From positions 1-6,603 of the forward strand of contig JAHIOK010000343.1 of assembly GCA_018895315.1 (NCBI GenBank): a stretch of DNA of 6,603 nt, given 5' to 3'. Position 1 is the stretch's first letter. Each line of letters opens with the position of its first letter. This stretch comes from Actinomycetota bacterium. GTDB taxonomy: Bacteria > Actinomycetota > Actinomycetes > Actinomycetales > Microbacteriaceae. Positions 1 to 5,572 of this stretch are shown here, piece after piece. The translations under genes and the position numbers were made by a program. Below the pieces are notes generated by a model. That model saw nothing but the letters and a program-made list of their open reading frames with translations. It did not search any database and was not told where the DNA came from.

Positions 1-1048
1 CGCGGTAGACGGCGTTCTCGTTGCCCGGGATGAGACTCGAGGCGAGGATCACGGTGTCCCACGGGACGGGCTCGATCGCGTGGTCGAGGTTCGCCATGCG
101 GCTGAGCACGGCCATCGGCTCGCCCTGCGAGCCCGTCGACATGTAGACGATCTTGTCGTCGGGCAGATCGCGCGCCTTCTTGTAGTCGATCAGGACGCCC
201 GGGGGCACCGTCAGGTAGCCGAGGTCTTCGCAGATCGTCATGTTGCGCACCATGCTGCGGCCGAGAAGCGCCACACGGCGACCGTGGGCGGCCGCGGCAT
301 CCAGCACCTGCTGCACACGGTGCACGTGGCTCGAGAAGCTCGCGACGATGACCCGGCGGGGCGCCTTGCCGATGACCTGATCGAGCACCGGACCGATGCT
401 GCGCTCGGTGGGCGTGAAGCCCGGGACGTCGGCGTTCGTGGAATCGACGAGGAAGAGGTCGACGCCCTCTTCACCCAGGCGCGCAAACGCGCGGAGGTCG
501 GTGAGCCGATTATCGAGCGGCAGTTGGTCCATCTTGAAGTCGCCGGTGGCCAGCACGAGACCGGCAGGCGTGCGGATGGCGACCGCCAGAGCGTCGGGGA
601 TCGAGTGGTTGACCGCCACGAACTCGAGGCCGAAGGGGCCGACCTGCTCGTGCCCGCCCTCTTTCACCGTGAGGGTGTAGGGCTTGATGCGGTGTTCTTT
701 GAGCTTCGCCTCGATCAGGGCGAGAGTCAGCCCCGAGCCGATCAGGGGAATGTCGCGCTTGAGCTTGAGGAGATAGGGGACCGCGCCGATGTGGTCTTCG
801 TGACCGTGCGTGAGCACGACCGCAACGATGTCGTCGAGGCGGTGCTTGATCGGCTCGAAATCCGGCAGGATCAGGTCGACGCCGGGCTGGTGCTCTTCGG
901 GGAAGAGCACGCCGCAGTCGACGACGAGGAGCTTGCCCTCGTATTCGAAGACGGTCATGTTGCGGCCGATCTCGCCGAGTCCGCCCAGAGGCATGACACG
1001 GAGGGTTCCCGGCTGCAGGGCGGGGGGTTCGTACATCGTGGTGGCCAT
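1..1048 (-). CDS. rnj: Ribonuclease J (5' part; runs off the left edge)
   Basis: This is the N-terminal 349 residues of a metallo-beta-lactamase/beta-CASP ribonuclease, a cytoplasmic zinc enzyme with 5'-3' exo- and endonuclease activity in rRNA maturation and mRNA decay. Visible motifs are HGHEDH at residues 81-86, His148 in VNHSIPD and Asp170 in TGDFK, which are the metal ligands of the family. They are followed by beta-CASP elements SSHVHR (239-244) and TGSQGEP (305-311). Family members are about 550-560 residues, so roughly the last 200, including the last metal-binding His and the C-terminal domain, lie outside the window. The ATG at 1048 is chosen because GGAAAGG (1058-1064) sits 9 nt upstream; the next ATG (residue 5) would be 21 nt away. 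It lies 75 nt downstream of dapA on the same strand, with two hairpins between them. No TANNNT promoter hexamer is seen in that gap, so read-through from dapA is likely. Confidence 0.95.
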   Translation of the reverse strand, partial: MATTMYEPPALQPGTLRVMPLGGLGEIGRNMTVFEYEGKLLVVDCGVLFPEEHQPGVDLILPDFEPIKHRLDDIVAVVLTHGHEDHIGAVPYLLKLKRDIPLIGSGLTLALIEAKLKEHRIKPYTLTVKEGGHEQVGPFGLEFVAVNHSIPDALAVAIRTPAGLVLATGDFKMDQLPLDNRLTDLRAFARLGEEGVDLFLVDSTNADVPGFTPTERSIGPVLDQVIGKAPRRVIVASFSSHVHRVQQVLDAAAAHGRRVALLGRSMVRNMTICEDLGYLTVPPGVLIDYKKARDLPDDKIVYMSTGSQGEPMAVLSRMANLDHAIEPVPWDTVILASSLIPGNENAVYR

Positions 1049-1065
1049 ACGATCGTGCCTTTCCG

Positions 1066-1088
1066 GGATGCCTGTGTTCGAGGCATCC
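1066..1088 (-). promoter_or_regulatory. 8-bp hairpin abutting the rnj ribosome binding site
   Basis: GGATGCCT (1066-1073) and AGGCATCC (1081-1088) are perfect reverse complements around the 7-nt loop GTGTTCG. In the minus-strand transcript the stem ends one nucleotide before GGAAAGG, the rnj Shine-Dalgarno. No U-tract follows, so a simple intrinsic terminator is unlikely. It may modulate rnj translation, protect a 5' end or act as a processing site; the role is inferred. Confidence 0.5.
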
Positions 1089-1100
1089 GTTCACTTCGCG

Positions 1101-1121
1101 GTCGGCGCGAACAGCGCCGAC
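1101..1121 (-). terminator. GC-rich hairpin just after the dapA stop; possible U-less terminator
   Basis: GTCGGCGC (1101-1108) and GCGCCGAC (1114-1121) form a perfect 8-bp stem with a 5-nt loop. It begins 2 nt downstream of the dapA TAG on the minus strand. No U-run follows (the next bases are CGCGAAGTG). Actinobacteria are often credited with terminator hairpins lacking a U-tract, so partial termination or 3'-end protection of the dapA message is plausible. Since rnj follows on the same strand, full termination would require a separate rnj promoter, which was not found. Confidence 0.5.
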
Positions 1122-1123
1122 GT

Positions 1124-2101
1124 CTATCGAGTTGTGCCGTGCACCTTTGGCAGTGCGCCACCTGCGGCGGCGTTGCGGTCGGGACGGAAGTTGGAGAAAT
1201 CTGCTCCGGGGACTCCGGTGACGAGGGCGATCTCGTCTTCGATCATCGCGGCTTCCCACTCCTCGGGACCCACCAGGGGCAGGCGCACGCGGGGGCTGCC
1301 GATACGACCGAGGCCGTGCAGGATGTACTTCGCACTGACCGTGCCGGGCACGTGCGTCATGACGGCTCGCACCAGCGGCTCGAGCTGCTTGTGCGCAGCG
1401 GTCGCGGTCTTCAGGTCGCCCGCGTTCACCGCGTCGACGATGGTGCGGTACGGCGCGGGGGCGATGTTGGCGGTGACGCCGATCATTCCGGATGCGCCGA
1501 TCGAGAGGTGCGGCAGCACGTTGGCGTCGTCGCCGGAGAAGTACATCAGGTCGGTCTGGTTGAGCACGCGGCTGACCTCGCTGAAGTCACCCTTCGCGTC
1601 CTTCACCGCCAGGATGTTCGGATGCTTGGCCAGACGCAGGATCGTCTCGTACTTGATCTCGACTCCGGTGCGTCCGGGGATGTCGTAGAGGATGACGGGC
1701 AGGTCGGTGGCATCCGCCACCAGCCGGAAGTGCGTCAGGATTCCGGCCTGCGTGGGCTTGTTGTAGTAGGGCGTGACGATCATGATGCCGTCGGCGCCGG
1801 CCTTCTCGCTGGCCTTGTAGAGCTCGATGGCGTGCGCGGTCTCGTTGGAGCCACCGCCGGTGATGATGCGCGCACGGCCGGCCGCGACATCCTTGCCCAC
1901 CTCGACGAGCCGGAGCTTCTCGGAGTCGGTGAGGGTGCTGGTCTCACCCGTGGTCCCGGTGACGACGATGCCGTCGGCGCCCGCACTGACGACATCGTCG
2001 ATGTGCTTCTCCACTGCAGGCCAATCGACTTCACCATCGGCGGTCATCGGAGTGATGAGTGCGACGAGGACCTGTCCGAAAGGGTTGCCCGAGTGCGTCA
2101 T
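1124..2101 (-). CDS. dapA: 4-hydroxy-tetrahydrodipicolinate synthase (DapA)
   Basis: This cytoplasmic TIM-barrel enzyme condenses pyruvate with L-aspartate 4-semialdehyde, the first committed step of lysine and diaminopimelate synthesis. In the 325-residue product the active-site set is complete: Thr50-Thr51 in GTTGE, Tyr112-Tyr113 in TPYYNKP, Tyr139 and Arg144 in YDIPGRT, and the Schiff-base lysine Lys167 in AVKDAKGD. These correspond to E. coli T44/T45, Y107, Y133, R138 and K161 with a constant offset of six. It is longer than the E. coli enzyme (292 residues); about 20 C-terminal residues beyond FSNFRP look low-complexity. An in-frame upstream extension to 2293 exists but overlaps the SDR gene and lacks homology. 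ATG 2101 is preferred because it opens directly into the DapA fold. A TANNNT hexamer lies 7 nt before it and no good Shine-Dalgarno is seen, so a leaderless message is possible. It follows an SDR gene by 43 nt and precedes rnj. Confidence 0.97.
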   Translation of the reverse strand: MTHSGNPFGQVLVALITPMTADGEVDWPAVEKHIDDVVSAGADGIVVTGTTGETSTLTDSEKLRLVEVGKDVAAGRARIITGGGSNETAHAIELYKASEKAGADGIMIVTPYYNKPTQAGILTHFRLVADATDLPVILYDIPGRTGVEIKYETILRLAKHPNILAVKDAKGDFSEVSRVLNQTDLMYFSGDDANVLPHLSIGASGMIGVTANIAPAPYRTIVDAVNAGDLKTATAAHKQLEPLVRAVMTHVPGTVSAKYILHGLGRIGSPRVRLPLVGPEEWEAAMIEDEIALVTGVPGADFSNFRPDRNAAAGGALPKVHGTTR

Positions 2102-2108
2102 GTGTTCC

Positions 2109-2114
2109 AGGGTA
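2109..2114 (-). promoter_or_regulatory. Candidate -10 hexamer TACCCT, leaderless dapA promoter
   Basis: TACCCT fits the actinobacterial TANNNT -10 pattern and ends 7 nt before the dapA ATG, so transcription would begin at or next to the start codon. No convincing -35 is visible. It sits in the 43-nt gap after the SDR stop, which would make dapA partly independent of the thyX promoter. Confidence 0.35.
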
Positions 2115-2144
2115 TCGGTTCGGCGCCCCGGGGCCCGGCCCGAT

Positions 2145-2906
2145 TCAGCGCCCGCGCTGACCCAGACGCGCCACAAGCGCATCGGGCAGCAGGCGCACGA
2201 GCACCGCGAGCGCCTTGTACCGACGCGACGGGATCGACACCGACCGGCCGCGGGCGGCATCCCGCAACGCCTCCGCGACGACGGCCGGCGCATCGAGCCA
2301 CATCCAGCCGGCGATCCCCTCCTCGCCCGGAGGCAGGCCGAGACGCTCGTGAAAGCGGGTGTGCACGAAACCGGGACATACGGCGGTGACCGTCACGCCG
2401 CGAGCAGAGTACGCAGCATTCGCCCAGCGGCTGAAGCTCACGAGCCATGCTTTCACCGCACCGTATGTCGATCGGGGCATGAAGGCCGCGATCGAGGCCA
2501 CATTGATGATGCGACCGCTCCCCCGCGGCAGCATCGTGCCCAGCGCCGCGTGGGCGAGCCGCATCGCGACTTCGTCATGCAGCCGCAGGTGCCTCACTTC
2601 GGCTTCGATGTCGTTGCACTCGAACGCGAGCGGCATCCCGAAGCCCGCGTTGTTCACCAGAATGTCGACCGGATGCCGCGCATCGGCCAGTCTTGCCACG
2701 ACCGTGTCGCGAGCATCGGGGTCGAGCAGGTCCGCGGCGAGAACGTCGACCTCGACGCCGAAGCGCGCACGCAGCGAACCGGCGAGCTCCTCGAGGGCGG
2801 CGCGATCTCGCGCCACCAGGACGAGATCGGCACCGCGCGCCGCGAGCTGACGTGCGAACTCGGCCCCGAGGCCGGAGCTCGCACCGGTGATGAGCGCCGT
2901 CGCCAC
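2145..2906 (-). CDS. Short-chain dehydrogenase/reductase, substrate unknown
   Basis: This 253-residue classical SDR has a Rossmann fold. Cofactor-binding TGASSGLG is at residues 7-14, NNAG at 85-88, and the catalytic Ser138, Tyr148 and Lys152 are in normal spacing. The basic Arg33 in VARDR after the second strand suggests NADP(H). At the position where many SDRs carry the fourth catalytic residue (Asn), the by-eye alignment gives His110 (LRLHDEV). The C-terminal part (SRRYKALAVLVRLLP) resembles broadly distributed actinobacterial SDRs of unassigned substrate. The GTG start at 2906 lies only 6 nt beyond the thyX stop with no clear ribosome binding site, suggesting translational coupling to thyX. 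Its stop is 43 nt from dapA. Nothing in the sequence links its substrate to lysine or thymidylate synthesis, so it may be an operon passenger. Confidence 0.9.
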   Translation of the reverse strand: MATALITGASSGLGAEFARQLAARGADLVLVARDRAALEELAGSLRARFGVEVDVLAADLLDPDARDTVVARLADARHPVDILVNNAGFGMPLAFECNDIEAEVRHLRLHDEVAMRLAHAALGTMLPRGSGRIINVASIAAFMPRSTYGAVKAWLVSFSRWANAAYSARGVTVTAVCPGFVHTRFHERLGLPPGEEGIAGWMWLDAPAVVAEALRDAARGRSVSIPSRRYKALAVLVRLLPDALVARLGQRGR

Positions 2907-2912
2907 GATGAC

Positions 2913-3656
2913 CTACGGCGAGACGCGACCGTTGGCGTTGAAGGCGGCGTAGGTGAGTGGCATGAGCTCGCGCCAGGCCGTCTCCATCTTCTCGGCGCAC
3001 ATCTCGATCTCGCGTTGCGGGAACGACGGGAAGTGCGTGCCCTCCACCTTGGTGCGCAGCGAGAGGAAGTTCATCAACGCGCGGGCGTTCATCGTGACGT
3101 ACATCGATGAGTAGATGTTCAGCGGAAGGACGATGCGCGCCACTTCGCGGGCGACGCCGGCAGCCAGCATCCGCTGATACGCGTCGAAGGCGTGCACGGA
3201 TGCCTCGCGGGTCGCCGCATCGACGAGTTCGTACTGCTCCTCGGTGCCAGGGAGGAATTCGTATGCTCCGGGCTTGCCGACCTGCAGCAGGTTGCGCTCG
3301 CGGGCAGGAACATAGAACACCGGACGCAGCTCGCGATAGCGCCCCGACTCTTCGTTGTACGACGCCATGCGGTGTCGCATGAACTCACGGAACACGAAAA
3401 TGGGTGCCTGCACGTAGAAGGTCATCGAGTTGTGCTCGAACGGCGAGCCGTGGCGGTCGCGCATCAGGTAATTGATGAGTCCGCGGTCGCGGGCGGTCGC
3501 CTCCGTGCCTGCCGCGGCGTCGTCGAGGGTCTGCTCACCCTGGGTCGACACCCGCGCGGCGAAGAGGACATCCGAGTCGGCGGCGCTGGAACGCACCAAT
3601 TCGACCGTGACATCACTGCGGAAAGAAGGGGTGGGGCTCACGGCGGCATCGGTCAC
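2913..3656 (-). CDS. thyX: Flavin-dependent thymidylate synthase (ThyX)
   Basis: This enzyme converts dUMP to dTMP using methylenetetrahydrofolate, FAD and NADPH; it is a cytoplasmic homotetramer unrelated to ThyA. The signature RHRxxSxNExSxR is intact at residues 94-106 (RHRMASYNEESGR). Asn196 and Arg201 in MNFLSLR match the dUMP-binding N169 and R174 of the Thermotoga enzyme. The length of 247 residues is within the family range. The GTG at 3656 is the only plausible start: an in-frame TAG lies four codons upstream and no ATG intervenes. There is no Shine-Dalgarno at normal distance (a GGAGAG is about 18 nt away), but TAGTCT ends 6 nt before the GTG, so the message may be leaderless. It is the first gene of the thyX-SDR-dapA-rnj run and is divergent from the thioredoxin-like gene across 75 nt. 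Confidence 0.97.
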   Translation of the reverse strand: MTDAAVSPTPSFRSDVTVELVRSSAADSDVLFAARVSTQGEQTLDDAAAGTEATARDRGLINYLMRDRHGSPFEHNSMTFYVQAPIFVFREFMRHRMASYNEESGRYRELRPVFYVPARERNLLQVGKPGAYEFLPGTEEQYELVDAATREASVHAFDAYQRMLAAGVAREVARIVLPLNIYSSMYVTMNARALMNFLSLRTKVEGTHFPSFPQREIEMCAEKMETAWRELMPLTYAAFNANGRVSP

Positions 3657-3662
3657 GATGTC

Positions 3663-3668
3663 AGACTA
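3663..3668 (-). promoter_or_regulatory. Candidate -10 hexamer TAGTCT, leaderless thyX promoter
   Basis: TAGTCT on the minus strand matches TANNNT and ends 6 nt before the thyX GTG, placing the predicted transcription start on the G of the start codon. No recognisable -35 is seen at 17-18 bp. Lack of a Shine-Dalgarno at normal spacing supports the leaderless reading. Confidence 0.4.
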
Positions 3669-3717
3669 CCGGCGCTCTCCACAGCCCTCGCTCCGGATCT
3701 ATTCAGCGGAAAGCGAC

Positions 3718-3723
3718 TATCGT
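3718..3723 (+). promoter_or_regulatory. Candidate -10 hexamer TATCGT for the thioredoxin-like gene
   Basis: TATCGT matches TANNNT and ends 8 nt before the ATG at 3732. If used, the transcript would be leaderless or have a leader of 1-2 nt. The competing reading is translation from TTG 3723 using GGAAAG (3708-3713) 9 nt upstream, in which case this hexamer would not be the promoter. Confidence 0.3.
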
Positions 3724-3731
3724 TGAGTTTC

Positions 3732-4190
3732 ATGCCCTTCGTGCTCGCCCTCGTCGTGCTCGCCGCACTCCTCTCGGCGACCGTGACCGTCGGCGTGTAT
3801 CTGCAGTGGATGCAGCGTCGCCCGCGCCCCGACCTCGCCCACGAGATCATCCAGCCGGAGCGGCTCGGTGCGGATGCGCTCGGCGAGACAGCGACGCTGC
3901 TGCAGTTCAGCACGGACCGCTGCGCCCGCTGCCCCGGAGTGCACCGCACGCTCGCTGCCGTCGCCGACACTCACGAGGGCGTGCGCCACCTCGACATCGA
4001 TCTGACCGACCGGCCCGACATCGCCAAGCACTTCCACGTGATGCAGACGCCCACGACCCTGGTGCTCGACAGCGACGGTGCCATCCAGACGCGTTTCGGC
4101 GGCATCCCGAGCCGCGACGTCGTCGAGCTTGAGCTCGCACGAGTGACCGGCGCGAGTCAATCACTCCCCGAGCCCGTCGAGCGCGGTTAG
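3732..4190 (+). CDS. Membrane-anchored thioredoxin-fold protein with CARC motif
   Basis: The 152-residue product has one N-terminal hydrophobic segment (about residues 2-25) and then a thioredoxin-like domain. The redox pair is Cys64-Ala-Arg-Cys67 after a short strand (TLLQFSTDR), and the cis-proline is Pro107 in MQTPTTLVLDSDG; a FGGIP loop closes the domain. This points to a thiol-disulfide oxidoreductase, but the CARC centre lacks the Trp-Cys-Gly-Pro-Cys of standard thioredoxin and the partner is unknown. Basic residues (QRRPRPD) follow the hydrophobic segment and none precede it. By the positive-inside rule the domain would be cytoplasmic, although an uncleaved export signal cannot be excluded. 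The ATG at 3732 is chosen; TTG 3723, with GGAAAG 9 nt upstream, is an alternative adding three residues. It is the first of three plus-strand genes, 49 nt before the OsmC gene. Confidence 0.85.
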   Translation: MPFVLALVVLAALLSATVTVGVYLQWMQRRPRPDLAHEIIQPERLGADALGETATLLQFSTDRCARCPGVHRTLAAVADTHEGVRHLDIDLTDRPDIAKHFHVMQTPTTLVLDSDGAIQTRFGGIPSRDVVELELARVTGASQSLPEPVERG

Positions 4191-4193
4191 GCT
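4188..4193 (+). promoter_or_regulatory. Candidate -10 hexamer TAGGCT for the OsmC gene
   Basis: TAGGCT matches TANNNT and overlaps the stop codon of the thioredoxin-like gene. It would give a leader of about 40 nt containing the GGGAGG Shine-Dalgarno at 4229-4234. No clear -35 is present, and read-through from the upstream gene is equally possible. Confidence 0.2.
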
Positions 4194-4239
4194 GACCGCG
4201 ACGCGCCGCGCCCGGCGAGCGCCGGAGTGGGAGGTTCTG

Positions 4240-4665
4240 ATGACCGTCACGAGTGAAGCCACCGCCGTATGGCAGGGAAGCCTGACCGAGGGGTCGGGCA
4301 CCGTCGCCTTCGGTTCGTCCGGACTCGGCACGTTTCCGATCGACTGGAAGGCCCGCAGCGAAGGCTCGGCATCCGTCACGACGCCGGAAGAGCTGATCGC
4401 AGCGGCGCATTCCTCGTGCTTCAGCATGGCGCTCTCGCACGCACTCGCCGCCCACGGCACCCCACCGTCGTCGATCGACACGACAGCATCCGTCACGTTC
4501 AAGCCCGGCACGGGCATCACCGGCAGCCACCTCAACGTCAACGCCGTCGTTCCCGGCCTGAGCGCCGCGGACTTCGACCGTATCGCCGCGGAGGCCAAGT
4601 CCGGATGCCCGGTGTCGCAGGCTCTCGCCGGAATCGAGATCACCCTCGAGGCGACTCTTGCCTGA
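4240..4665 (+). CDS. OsmC-family thiol peroxidase
   Basis: This 141-residue protein belongs to the OsmC/Ohr superfamily of cytoplasmic, dimeric, cysteine-based peroxidases that reduce organic and lipid hydroperoxides. The peroxidatic cysteine is Cys60 in PEELIAAAHSSCFSMAL, at the start of the central helix. The resolving cysteine is Cys123 in AKSGCPVSQAL near the C-terminus. Arg39 and a Glu of the PEE at 50-51 are candidates for the conserved Arg/Glu pair that tunes the active cysteine. The opening, with a WQG motif then GSSGLG and W36, fits the OsmC branch better than Ohr. A clear Shine-Dalgarno, GGGAGG at 4229-4234, lies 5 nt before the ATG. Its end overlaps the next gene by 8 nt. The pairing with a thioredoxin-like gene upstream suggests a shared role in peroxide or thiol stress; that link is inference. 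Confidence 0.92.
   Translation: MTVTSEATAVWQGSLTEGSGTVAFGSSGLGTFPIDWKARSEGSASVTTPEELIAAAHSSCFSMALSHALAAHGTPPSSIDTTASVTFKPGTGITGSHLNVNAVVPGLSAADFDRIAAEAKSGCPVSQALAGIEITLEATLA
4648..4651 (+). promoter_or_regulatory. Ribosome binding site supporting the TTG start at 4658
   Basis: GAGG lies 6 nt before the TTG, inside the 3' end of the OsmC coding sequence. It is the main sequence support for this overlapping start, since no in-frame ATG or GTG precedes the Rossmann motif. Confidence 0.6.
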
Positions 4666-5563
4666 CGCCGGTCGGGTTGTCATCGCCGGCGCATCCGGGC
4701 TGATCGGGCGCGCCCTGATCGACTCGCTCCGCGCCGACGGCATCGCAGTCACGACTCTGGTGCGGCACGCACCGGAGGCGCCCGGACAGGTCGAATGGCT
4801 CGCGGACGACCGGCCGCTCGACCCGGCAGTGCTCGCGGGCGCTCGGGCCGTGGTGGGACTCAACGGCGCCAGCATCGGCCGCTTCCCGTGGACGAAGCGC
4901 TACAAGAACACCCTGCTGTGGTCGCGGATCACCCCGACACGGACCCTGGCGACGGCCATCAATGCTCTGGGTGCGGATGCCCCGGCCTTCGTCTCCGCCT
5001 CGGCGGTCGGCTACTACGGCTCGGTTCCGGGAGCGACTCTCACCGAGGCATCCCCTCGCGGTGATTCGTTCCTCGCCGACCTCTGCGGTGAGTGGGAGAA
5101 CGCCGCCCTCGCCGCGGGGCCCGCCGCGCGGGTCGCTCTGCTTCGGACCGCGCCGATCGTGCACCCGCAGGGTGTGCTGAAGCCGCTGATGCTGCTCACC
5201 AAACTCGGCGTCTCGGGTCCGCTCGGCCGCGGCACTCAGATGTGGCCGTGGATATCGCTCGATGACGAGGTGCGCGCCATCCGTCACATCATCGACGCGG
5301 ATGTCGCCGGCCCGGTGAACCTCACCGGGCCCGAGCCTGCCAGCGCGAACGATCTCGGCTTCGCTCTGGCGCAGCGCATGAACCGCCCGTTCCTCGTGCG
5401 GGCGCCCGTGTGGGGCATGAAACTCGCGCTCGGAACCGATGCGACGGAGGCGTTGATCACCTGCGACGCCGTGGTCCTGCCCGAGGTGCTGACGGGCTCG
5501 GGGTTCGAGTTCCGGCACCCCACCGTGGTGGACGCGGTCGCCGCAGCCCTGCCCGCCCGCTAA
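4658..5563 (+). CDS. TIGR01777-family epimerase-like protein (YfcH type, DUF1731)
   Basis: This 301-residue protein is an extended-SDR, NAD(P)-binding, sugar-epimerase-like protein of unknown substrate, similar to E. coli YfcH. The glycine motif GASGLIG is at residues 11-17. LNGASIGRFPW (68-78) and SASAVGYYG (113-121) are family signatures, the latter carrying the tyrosines of the active-site region. WPWISLDD (196-203) precedes the C-terminal DUF1731 segment, which begins near RAPVWGMKLALG (248-259) and ends in GFEFRHPT. The length is normal. Translation must start at TTG 4658 to include the full first strand; GAGG is 6 nt upstream and the start overlaps the OsmC stop by 8 nt, so the two are probably coupled. 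Its TAA overlaps the stop of the convergent TPR gene. The biochemical reaction of this family is not established to my knowledge. Confidence 0.92.
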   Translation: MPDAGRVVIAGASGLIGRALIDSLRADGIAVTTLVRHAPEAPGQVEWLADDRPLDPAVLAGARAVVGLNGASIGRFPWTKRYKNTLLWSRITPTRTLATAINALGADAPAFVSASAVGYYGSVPGATLTEASPRGDSFLADLCGEWENAALAAGPAARVALLRTAPIVHPQGVLKPLMLLTKLGVSGPLGRGTQMWPWISLDDEVRAIRHIIDADVAGPVNLTGPEPASANDLGFALAQRMNRPFLVRAPVWGMKLALGTDATEALITCDAVVLPEVLTGSGFEFRHPTVVDAVAAALPAR

Positions 5564-5572
5564 GAACGGGCG
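5554..5572. terminator. Hairpin over overlapping convergent stop codons; possible bidirectional terminator
   Basis: CGCCCG (5554-5559) and CGGGCG (5567-5572) form a perfect 6-bp all-GC stem with loop CTAAGAA. The loop contains the TAA of the plus-strand gene and the TAG of the minus-strand gene. No U-run follows on either strand. The symmetry would allow the same hairpin in both transcripts. Confidence 0.4.

Noticed and set aside
1066..1083. Possible LexA (SOS) box at GTGTTCGA upstream of rnj
   Set aside because: Only one half-site resembles the actinobacterial box; the other half (GGATGCC) does not match. The dyad is better explained by the GGATGCCT hairpin.
2121..2140. Very GC-rich palindromic stretch between the SDR gene and dapA
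   Set aside because: It contains short overlapping palindromes (GCCCCGGGGC, GGCGCC) but no stem of useful length with a feasible loop, and no U-tract.
80..2389. A 769-codon open frame on the plus strand, opposite rnj, dapA and the SDR gene
   Set aside because: It is antisense to three recognisable genes. Its product is rich in Arg, His, Asp and Gly with no domain pattern, as expected of a GC-driven shadow frame. No ribosome binding site was seen.
1827..3110. A 427-codon plus-strand open frame opposite dapA, the SDR gene and thyX
   Set aside because: Its low-complexity, basic product lies entirely antisense to well-supported genes, so it is a shadow frame.
4212..4225. Small hairpin CCGGC/GCCGG before the OsmC ribosome binding site
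   Set aside because: Only five base pairs with a 4-nt loop; this is common by chance in DNA this GC-rich.
4369..4497. 12-base direct repeat GCATCCGTCACG (4369-4380 and 4486-4497) inside the OsmC gene
   Set aside because: Both copies are in the same frame and encode Ala-Ser-Val-Thr; codon preference and the general GCATCC excess explain it.
3907..5518. Long minus-strand open frames (322 and 292 codons) under the OsmC and TIGR01777 genes
   Set aside because: Both are antisense to genes with intact family motifs, and their products are Arg/Gly/Ala-rich without recognisable domains.
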